From: Acridotheres tristis
Lineage: Eukaryota > Chordata > Aves > Passeriformes > Sturnidae
DNA length: 64,000 nucleotides
Reading direction: 5' to 3'
Assembly (NCBI GenBank): GCA_037013685.1
Contig: CM072887.1
Location: 88,804,347 to 88,868,346, forward strand
Under the pieces are notes generated by a model. The model saw only the letters and a program-made list of their open reading frames with translations, searched no databases and had not been told where the DNA came from. The translations under genes and the position numbers were made by a program. The first letter of the stretch is position 1, and each line of letters starts with the position of its first letter. This document shows, piece after piece, positions 1 to 64,000 of the stretch.

Positions 1-54352
<54,352 letters not shown>

Positions 54353-54960
54353 CTAGTGCCTCCCGGCGGGCCGCTGCCCTCCCCGCAGGGGCATCGCGGG
54401 GCGCCGAGCGCAGCGCTGCCGGCCGCCGCCGCGCATTCCCGCGCCTGACCCGGAACACGGGCGGCCGCTCCCGCTCCCCCTCCTCTCCTCCCCCGTCCCG
54501 GCTGACATCAGCGGGGCCGGGCCCTGCCGCCCTGCCCCGCCCCGGGCCCGGACCCGGCCCGCCGCTCGCACACCACCCCCCCGCGCCCGCCCCGGCGCCG
54601 CCTCGCCCCGGGCAGTCGGCGGCGGGCGCCCGCACAACTTTCTGCCAAAAGGGAAAAAAGAGCGGCGGCGGCCCGGAGCTTGCTTGGCTGGAAGCGTGAC
54701 GTGCAGCCCGGGCAGCGGGGCTCGCACCGCACCGCTCCGCCCGGGGGGCTCCGGGGCGCGGCTCCCCCGGCAGCGGCCGGGCCCGCAGCCGCCTCGGGCG
54801 GGCTCTGCCATCGCCCCCGCGGCGTGCGGCAGCTGCTGTCGCACCGGCGGTGTCCGCAAGCACCGGGAGTGCCGGGGAGCGGCTTGGGACGCTCCTTTAC
54901 CGACTCTGGGACATGCCGATCCCTACCTGAAGCGCCCGGGAACACCGAGCGGGAGCGTGC

Positions 54961-57900
54961 GCACACCACGCTCACAGTCTCTTTTCAATTGTTAGAACAC
55001 TGGAAAGAAACACAATAAAATGTATGGAACGCACTCTAGGTACGTGGCTGTGAGTAATGTTTTCCCTCTCAAATTGCATTGATCTAACATTAAGGAGAAA
55101 AACAATATACATATATACACTGTCCTGAAGGCTTTCTGAAATACGTTGTTTTTGGGGTTTTTTTATCCACTTTCAAAAGAACAATTGTAAGGTCACAAGG
55201 GTTAGCAAAGACAAATACTCCGGCAGTCCTCTGCCCGTGTCCCCCGGCGCTGGGCTCCGGCAGTACCACTCCACACCCCTGTGAGTGGGGTGATGTGCTC
55301 CTGAGCTCTGATGGCAAAACAGTCTTAAAGGATCTGGTCTTTCTGGTTGCATAATAGCAATTTTGTAATCTTCACAGCAACACAAAAAACTTTTGAAAAC
55401 AGGCAGTTAACATCAGAGCTGTTCTTGAAATACTGCTAATTTCTTGCATAATTATAATTGGGTGCAGATATATACACCCAATATAGGGGAGAGGGGGAGT
55501 TCATTGTAGTCATATCTGTTCTTCAATTCCTGCATGATACCAACCGTACTTAATCTTACAAAGCTACAACGTATTTATTGTTGAGTTCTTCTTATATCAG
55601 CAGATAAATCTTATAAGCTGCACTTCTTAAATTTTTGTGGGAATTGGAGTGATCTGTCTATTTTTTATTTTAAAAAGGACATTTTAGGTGCTAGCATACT
55701 GTTACTCTTTGCAGACCTACAAAACAAGAAACTTTAAAAGTGTTAACTTTTTCTTTTAAATACCTTAAAAATAGCTGTCAGAACCAATAGTTTCTTCCTT
55801 CTATCAATATATTCAGTACAAAAGAGCATTCATAATGTGTTCACGTGTGCTTGGAAACAGGGCAGCACACACCAGCACTCCCAAGCCTTCCCAGTCCCAC
55901 AGCCAGAGATTAGATAACTTTGACAGGAGAAAATCAAACCAACCTGTTGTGTGTTGGCAGAGCTTGGCAAGGACAGGGATGCAGGAAGCTGCCCAGAAGA
56001 TTTTAGAGGTGGAGAGGAGGAGGACCATCTCCGTCAGAGTTAGTGGGTCCCAGCCAGAGCCAGCCAGGCACTTCAGATGCTGCTGCTGAGACTGGTCCTC
56101 CCTGATGCCAGGCAGAGGAGCTAGGTTCAGAAAATCAATCTTCTCATGGCAGCTCCAACCCAAGATTTGACACTGAATGTATTGAACCAGATACAGGGGA
56201 CGTGGAGGCTCAGCAGAGATCAACTGAACAAATATTGAGGCAGATAAAAGGCTCAAACTGTTCACAAGTCTCTGTGACCAACCAATTTGCTGCAAAGATT
56301 GCTTTGCCTGAATTCAGTGACCATAGTACCTCTTTTCCTAGGGAACCCTCTAAAGAAGTGAGACTACAGAGGAGCCACGCAGCAGGGCACATGAACAAGG
56401 GAGGGCTGCAGCTGACTGCCCGCAGTTTACCTAGGACATGCAGTACTACAAAGGACTACATCATGGGGATCAGATAAATCAAAGTATTTGAAGATGGAGA
56501 ACAATGTGACTTGCTTAATTGCCAAAGCAAAGGATGAACGCATTGACTCCTGAACTCCAGCTCAAGAAAACATACTGGTCAATAGCACCTCAGGACCTCA
56601 TGTTCACCTTCCACTTGTCTGGAAGCATCCACATTGTCCCACAGCTGAGTCTGAAAACAGACAAGAGCTCTAGCAGTGGCCTCAGTGGAAAGGTTCCCGC
56701 ACCATCTTATGCTGCTCTCTGTCCCACCATCCTCTGTGGCATTTGGGAGAAATGCCCAGTGTGCCCTCCAGACAAAGAGGACTTCAGATCCCAGCACTAC
56801 ACTGATTGTCTCGGATGCTTGTAAACAGCTGAAACCTTGCTTGCATGATATGGACACAAAGTCTGACATGAGATGTCACTTCTGCAGATGTTGTCATGTG
56901 TCTCATGACTAGGCCTCACTGTGACAAGTCTAGGCAGTAACAGAAGGGTGACTGACAATCGGGTGAGTCTGTGTACTTTAATGAAGAATGATTCAAACTG
57001 TTAGTACGCTTCTCATGAGTGTCAGGGAGTCCAGGGGACAGACTGATGGCAAGAAAGTTTAATACTTATTTATGAGATCTGGCTTCACCAGCTGACACTT
57101 TATATAAGGATAAAGATCTTTCCCTTCTCTAAAGTGGACAGCTACTGTCATAGATCTGGGAAGCTTAGGACATTAAACCAGTGCTAGTGCCCCTGGCCCG
57201 CTGCAGAGGTGAAGATATAGCCTGAAGCTATGGTGTGGAAATAGGCATTGAGGAAGTCAAAAGGCAAACCAGTGCCATTCTTGAGGAAACAGTATTCTCA
57301 CAGCAGAAAGCAACCTCCCAAGCAAGCAAACTTGTTCAGCTTTGGTCAGAATAATAGGTCATGGTGTCTGTGGCTTTTCTGCACTAGGAAGTAGCAGCAA
57401 TAAAAACCTTCCGTAAATGAAGAAGAGACCCCATATTGGGACAAGTTTTGGTGGAAGAGGTCTTGGAAAAAGTGTGAGAAAAGAGAATTGTGATACAATA
57501 CAGTAACTAGAAGCTATGGGCAGGCATGCAAGTTGTGAGAAAGAGGAGGAGGACAAGTTGCCAGGATTCATACTAACACATACCTGACAACCTTATTACT
57601 TGGGGCAACTGTGCCCCCCGGGGGTAGGAGCAGTATTGCCCTCTCTGATAGAAGCAGTCCTGCACACATTTCCATAGCAAGCTAAGGTGTGACTCACAGA
57701 AGGAATTAAGGGTGTGCTAGTCTCGAAGTTTTGTGCTTCTTTCCCAGCCGTCTGCTTTCTTCAGCTTGTGCAGACAAGAGGTCAAACTTCTACCACCTCT
57801 GATTTGGAAGGAACAGATTCAGTCTGCTGTCACTGTGATGTCACAGTTCACATATCTTCCTGCTATTCGCACTGTGATCAGGCAACCCACATCAGGGTTT

Positions 57901-60900
57901 GTGGCAGTCACTGTTGCCCCCATTCTTAAATGGTTTTAAGGTGCTCATAAACAAAGGTTGCAGCTGGACATACAGAGCAGGAGGTGAGCAAACTCTCCTG
58001 CATGACATTGCCAGCAGAGCTGTGTTGAGTGCAGGAGATCACCCTGCTGAACAGTTCAGTGCTTCCAGGGCTCTCTGTTGGGAATGACACCAGGGGTACC
58101 AGTTATACACATAGTCACTTCATAGTTAAACCTGGGAGACTGGTCATAACTAAAAAATTAATGTCTTACAGTCCATCAAACAAAGAGCTATCCTTCAGTC
58201 ACTACCAGCCTGGTCTGGGCATATAGCCAAGAGCTTCAGTGCTGAAAAACTCAATTTCTCTTGCTAGATACCATCACCCTGTGTGATCCTGAACAAAAAA
58301 TTAGGTCTCTGTGACTTATAAAGAACTCAGACAATGAAATGTGAAATACAGATAAGGTTGGACTGATCTCAGGAGTGTTCCTGGAAGTTATGGTTTGAAA
58401 GAAGCAAGAGCAAGGTCATGCTGCAGCCCTCCCTCCTCAGCACAGCTCAGACAGAATTGCTTTCTGGCTTGTCAAAAGGCAATTCAAGCAAACAACGCCA
58501 AGTTTCAAGTTGAGATTCTTATAAAAAAGCCTAGAGCAAGGATATCCGTGGGCTTGAGTGAGTGCAAAGGAGGCTAGTGCTGCTAAAAGGAAAGCAATAA
58601 TATTCAGAATAATCAGAATGTATTAGTAATGTACACTGTGAGATACAGAGAAAACAAAGAATAGATAGAAATAAATTTTGCATCACCATAGTTTAAGTAA
58701 TTCATAAAGCTTATATTACAAAATCCACTTAAATTAACACTAGGAAAAGTACAATGAATAACAAAAAAACAAAACAACAAAAAAAAAACCAAAAAAAACA
58801 AAAAAAAACCACACAGATAAAAAATAAAGCAGGCCAAGCAATGCTCTTTTTGCATTCAAGACTTCTTCCTTCCCCCAGATTTCTAAGCCTTGCTATAAAG
58901 AGATACAGTTATATAGCACAGAGAATCCAGGGCAAAACAAGAAAAGTATGAAGACAGAAAGACCCAAGGATTATAGCTAACAGGACGAGTTTTGGGGAAA
59001 ATAATTTAACTAGCACTGGCTTTCTGCTGGAAGATTAATTGTCAGCACCTCTGAGCAAATTAAACAGGAGTACTACTGAACCCACAGTAACTATTACAGC
59101 CTGCAGAGCTGCCGAGAGCCAGCCTCGCAGGGCGCTGGAGGTAATTAGCACTGACATGCTTCTCTTTGCTCACTTTTGCTGGCTGAGGACTCTGGTCTCA
59201 TTTGCTCTTCGTTTCTACGTAAATTGTTTAGAGGAGGGCTGTTAAAACAACAGGTAGATGTGACTATGAAGTGTTCCCACACTGATTACACAGCTACAGT
59301 TACAAATTATGGTTTAATCATCACAGGAACCACCACATCTACAAGGTTTTTGTATGTCTCGAATAACTGATGCAGAATCACATAATGTATTACTAATACA
59401 AAGGCACGTCTAAGAGCCACCATGAATTATTATAGCCATAATACCAAGCTGAAGCAGCACGCACTTGTGGCAGCACATTTAACACATTCACTGTGGTTTT
59501 AGTGTTCTAAATAGCAATCACTGTGAACAGAAGCTGTAGCATCTCCTATCCTCTCCACCCCCACCACCAAACAAATCATTCATGTTAACGTCAGCTTTTA
59601 TTTGAACACAATGAGCTGTAATCACATGAGGTATTACTGTGATTTAATCCTGCTTGCTTCAGTTTGGTTTGTAAGGAGTGGCCAGTCACATGTGGTTGCA
59701 TTGTATCTAGTAGTTTCATATTTCATACCAGCTTTCAAGGGTTGACACTCCTCATCTTCTTTGGCCAGAAGAACAAATAGATGTGTTCATGCAAATAAGG
59801 AAAAGACATTCTGGCAGCTGGGATGGGCTTTTTCCTTCTTTATTTTTCCCCCCTCCAAATTGCTGGGCTGGCTGTATTAGCTGATGGGTAGATTCTGGGT
59901 CCAAACCATATTTTCAGGTTTTTGGTGTCTTCAGCTGGTTCAGTACAACTTCTTACAGCAAATATTTCTTCTCCAGCCATTATGAAGAGAACAAGTAGAG
60001 ACATTAATTCACGTCTATGTTTATTTTTTCATATCAACGTCATGATGTAGCTAAATAATCCTTGACTGGATACAGTTTGGTACTCTATTTCCGACGGCCA
60101 GCAGAAACAACCACACTGCTGGATTTGGCATGAAGTAAAAAGGCAGATACCAGCACAAGGTAGGTAGGTCACCCTGCCTATCAGCCCAGCCTGAGGGTTG
60201 GCATTAAGCCTCACCTTCATTTCATGATCTCTACTGGCTGAATGATGAGAGCACCCTCAGCTTCCCGTGGGCTTTCAGCATTGCTAGGGTCAGGAGGTCA
60301 CACCTCTCTTGGGGAAGCTGAGCTGGTGATTCCCACCAGTGCAATATGGAACAGCACTTGGCATGTCAAGGACCTGTATCAGGAGCATTCTTACAGCCCA
60401 TCATTTTGTGGACTTATTGAGGGACCTGGAGCATGTTTTAGCGAGAGAAGGAAGAAGCAGCTAGTACTAGAGCTAATGTAAATTTTACAGCAATTAAAAG
60501 TATTTTGACTGGCTCATAATTTTTTAAACCTTTTTTTTTCATGTGTGGTTTCTTATTTTCTTCCTCTCAGCTGGAAGGGAATTTAATGCCCTTATAATAG
60601 TCAAATGGGGTATTATCAACAATTGCACACACACAGTTCCACATTTAGCATTCAGAAAGGCAAGTTTAATGTTAAGTCTACCCTTCACTACTTCCCTATA
60701 TTAGCTCATTTAAATGCATGTTAATTGGACAGCTGTACTTCAATGAATTTTACCACAGAAGATTTTTTAAAATTTAAATTATAAAATACCATGTTATAAA
60801 AATGTTGCTGATCTTCAGGAAAAAGAATGAAGAAATTTCTGACATTTCTCCTTAGAGAAGAGGAACTAAACTGTGAAAGTTGCTTATTTAAGGAATCAGA

Positions 60901-63900
60901 CCATAGATAAATAAAATATAACCAGTAATTATTTGGAATACCAAAAGGAAAAGTTATAGCAAGTAGCTGCAGCAGGTAAAATATTTTTCTGCCTTTAATC
61001 ATGTCACAATAATAACTGGCATTAAAAGCAGACATCTGAATCCAGTGAGTAACCTGGTATGATGTAGCTACTCAGCGAGAATCACAGCTGTCTTCAGAAT
61101 TAAATCCCTTTCTGGAGAGATGTTATGCTGAGGACTGAAAGGTCAGCTAGCAATTTAGGACATATATACAACAGCTCAATCTTACAGTTAGAAAAAAATA
61201 TAGTTTAAGAAATCAATAGCATTAAAAAAGAAATAAAATTGAAAAAAACCACCTGCCTGTACTGTTGATAAAATGTCAGAGCTTGTGAGTCCAGGTCACA
61301 GTGCTTATTAATCAGCTACTCAGTTCTGTAAAGCCTGTGCTGCCTGTGCTAAGTTGTCACAAATGATGGTTTTCAAAAGAATTTAGGTCAAGTAAACACT
61401 TGGCAAACATACAGTGGTGAACTAGGAAGTCCATGCAGGCACCTCTCCGAAGCTCTGCAGGCAAACAGAAGGAGTAAATGGAAAGTAAAGCGGGCTGGAG
61501 TGTGACCCTTCAGCAAACTCCTAACTCCAAGGAACTTCCACCGGCCCTGAAGCTCAGTTAGATGATGACTATAGGTCCCATCACACAGAACTACTCCATC
61601 CTATCCTTGGTCACTTTATGAGAGAATAGGTTTTCCAAGGTACCATGTGATCAGTTAAGACTGTTTTGTGTTGGAAGAAAGTATTGAAATTAATTTGATT
61701 GTGAGAAGATCTGAGATGGCTGCAAATGTGAAATGAGATGACTTGAAAATATGTGGAGCAGAAAAGAGCCTGGTGCTTCAAGAAATAGGCTTCTTCCAGC
61801 TGGCACCAGAGGTACAATATACATCTTGTCTTACCCATTGTGGGAATTCTGGCATGGAAGCACTGTGGATACTGCTCAGCTTTAATTGTGTAATGCCCAC
61901 TAGTTTTTCAACCATCTCAGAAACACAGATCCTTAGCCTGGCCATTTTATTCAAGTTTTTAACTCTGTACTTCTATTTCCAGTTTTTAGCGTTCCATCCA
62001 GACGCTGTGCAGAGGCGTAGGCTGACAGGAAGCCAGACGAGGGTGAGAGGGAAACCCAGTCTCTGGCATGCTCCTTCCAGCCACACAGTTGGCAAGCAGC
62101 AGCTTGTAATTTTGGCTGTAATTTTGCAGCCTAGCTGTCTGTACCACTTTGCTGTGCATGGTGCCAGGCTCTTTGCCTGTGGCAGAGGCTTGACTTCCCC
62201 CCCTCCTTGCCATGGCCTTCCTTGTTTTAAGGCTGTCCAGATACATCAGTGCTTTGAGGTTTAGGAGCTGTACAGACAGGGTTGTCCCCAGGTAGAAGTG
62301 TTGCTGGGCTACCCCAAAGAAACAGACCCCACTGAGGGCCCCCTTTCCTATATGTCACTTTTCCTCCAACTTTCCCAACACAGCCATGATCGTCTTGTGG
62401 CTCACCCTGTTTCTCTTCCCAGCAGGAAGAACAAGCTGCCCACAAGCAAAATCTCAGCAAGAATCTGATCCCAGGATAAATGTGTTTGGCCTTATACAAA
62501 TGTAGCTGCATGATACAGTTTTCCCTTGATTCTTTTGAATCTCCTACTTCCTCCCTGTGCATCTCCTACAGGACCACCACGAGATCACATCATTTATTTT
62601 CTGGAAGGTGGGAAGCTTTATGCTGTATTTTTAATTGCCAAGCTGCTGCAGATTTTCTATCTTTGCTTCTCTGTTAACTTTCCTCAGCCAAAATCCCCCT
62701 CACCAAAAACAAAGACCCTTTCTTTAGTTTGGAAACCTCCCTAGGAAGCAGAAGGGCACCTTTTGTCCTGTCATCAGGAGCAATGGGAAGAGATTATCAT
62801 CTCCATCATTAGCTGGCCCAATATTTCCTCCTGTAAGATCTAGTTTCTACTTGCTTGCAACCTCCCCAACCTCCAGCTGTCAAGACAATGTCTTCTGCCT
62901 TACATGTCTGGCTCAGATTCATGTATTTAAAGAAAGTTTCCTCTAAAATGATCATCTGGTTCTAAGAATACACTTAGCAGACAATACACTATGTGTATCT
63001 TGAAAAGATGCACAGTAGTTTTGCTGCTGGGACCATTTGCTTTGGAAGAAAAAGAGCCTTTTTACCAGAAAGCAGTGATCTCAGCCTCCTGCCACCAATG
63101 GGCTTTTTGCTGCCACAACCATGAAACTTGTCCAAGATTCCTTTGGAAAAAAAAAATAAAAATCAGTGCACAAAGGCCCAGCAACATATGCATGTAACAA
63201 GCCTAGTGTTTAGCAGCTAAAAATCCCACAAATCCTCCATGGACTGTGTCATGCTGCCTAGGCTGTCCAGGTGCTGCATCCAGCATCCAGCTGGAACAAG
63301 ACACTGATTCATTAACCAGCTAAAGAAAAATCTCAATTCCTTGCAGATCTGTTGTTAATATAGCAGGAATTTTTATCTATACAAGGACTTTAGGTGTGTG
63401 ACCCACACCTTGGTGCGGCTGCACAGTCAGCGATCTGGGATACAGAGCACCGAACAGGGGAGAGTCACAATATGTTTGCTCAGCGCCATCCCATATTATA
63501 GCTGAAATAAAAAGGGTTTATTTGGAGTTCAGCCTTACCAGCTGCATCCATGCTGCTTATTTTGAAGCAGACTTGTAGCCCATGCAAACTACTTATTTTG
63601 GGGATTGCTGGCACTTCTCAAGAGGTAAATCCTGGCTGCAGCCTCAGCTTTAAAGAGCTCTGTGCTTCCCCAACAAGCTGTGTAACAGTTCAGTAGCTTC
63701 CATCTGTCTTGTAAGTCCTACCCTTAGCTTCCTGTAGAAAAAAATGTCCCTGACTCATTTCTAGAAGGGACTGAGTGTTGCCCACTTGATGAACAGATAC
63801 ATTTGCAGGCAGCCTGAGAACAAGCTGCTTAAAAGGAAAATATGCACCCAGGAATAAGTTTTCCTAGGCTGAATGAATGCAGACGTATCTGTAAATAGAA

Positions 63901-64000
63901 ATAGATCAATTATTGATTTTGAGCTACATCAGGGCTTTTGTACTGAGGAAGCAAAATCCTCTGTGTTTGCTATAAACCTGGGGTTTGCTGCTTGCAAAAT
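54961..64000. other. Upstream intergenic region
   Basis: This is 9 kb with no recognisable exon, RNA gene or CR1 copy. Longer open frames (for example 55813-56295 minus, 61743-62264 plus) have non-ATG starts and no recognised domain. An A-rich low-complexity stretch lies at about 58755-58812. In human, KLHL31 is the divergent neighbour upstream of LRRC1; by synteny it would be expected right of this window on the plus strand, which is inference only. Confidence 0.7.
58755..58812. repeat. A-rich low-complexity tract
   Basis: This is nearly pure A interrupted by single C residues, in ACAAAA and AACC patterns. It gives rise to spurious Lys/Gln-rich ORFs on one strand and Phe-rich ones on the other. 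Confidence 0.85.

Noticed and set aside
55813..56295. A 160-codon minus-strand open frame just upstream of the LRRC1 promoter
   Set aside because: It starts at TTG, matches no family I know, and has no Kozak start or splice context.
61743..62264. A 173-codon plus-strand open frame in the intergenic region
   Set aside because: It begins at TTG rather than ATG, has no recognised domain, and shows no splice or family support. A chance ORF of this length is plausible in 64 kb.

Overview
This window is vertebrate nuclear DNA and very probably avian. It is AT-rich and intron-dominated, with one GC-rich CpG island. Its only clearly recognisable interspersed repeats are CR1 LINEs, in both orientations and typically 5'-truncated; no mammalian-type SINE was seen. 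Nothing prokaryotic is present (no operons, no CRISPR).

The window is organised around one gene on the minus strand: the 5' part of LRRC1 (LANO), a LAP-family leucine-rich-repeat cell-polarity protein related to SCRIB. Exon 1 (53954-54112) lies in the CpG island. Exons 2 to 9 follow leftward at 38800-38917, 24444-24522, 21213-21302, 7402-7458, 5744-5807, 4936-5010, 3073-3217 and 358-476. All nine exons read in one continuous phase-consistent frame (906 nt, 302 codons), and every fully visible intron is GT-AG. The reading frame is open at the left edge, so the remaining LRRs and the C-terminal tail are encoded outside the window.

Layout: 1-54112 is LRRC1 exons and introns. Introns 1, 2 and 4 are 13.8-15.0 kb, and exons 5 to 9 are clustered within about 7 kb. 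About 53830-54960 is the CpG-island promoter, 5' UTR and exon 1. From 54961 to 64000 is upstream intergenic sequence in which no gene is recognised.

The introns contain six CR1 fragments or composites: 1190-1990, 13150-13568, 22485-22545, 25650-25870, 26770-27780 and 46620-47990. They also contain an exact 61-bp tandem duplication (40564-40687), a 13-bp purine minisatellite (11842-11893), several poly-A runs, and short perfect inverted repeats (17053-17082, 19973-19993, 41550-41565). Most open reading frames in the window outside the exons are chance ORFs or CpG-island artefacts.

No new multi-gene system was found. The most checkable oddities are an out-of-frame upstream ORF that would overlap the LRRC1 start, a 14-T polypyrimidine tract abutting the exon 5 acceptor, the exact 61-bp duplication, the rearranged CR1 copy in intron 1, and an E-box/NFI-like palindrome in intron 4.
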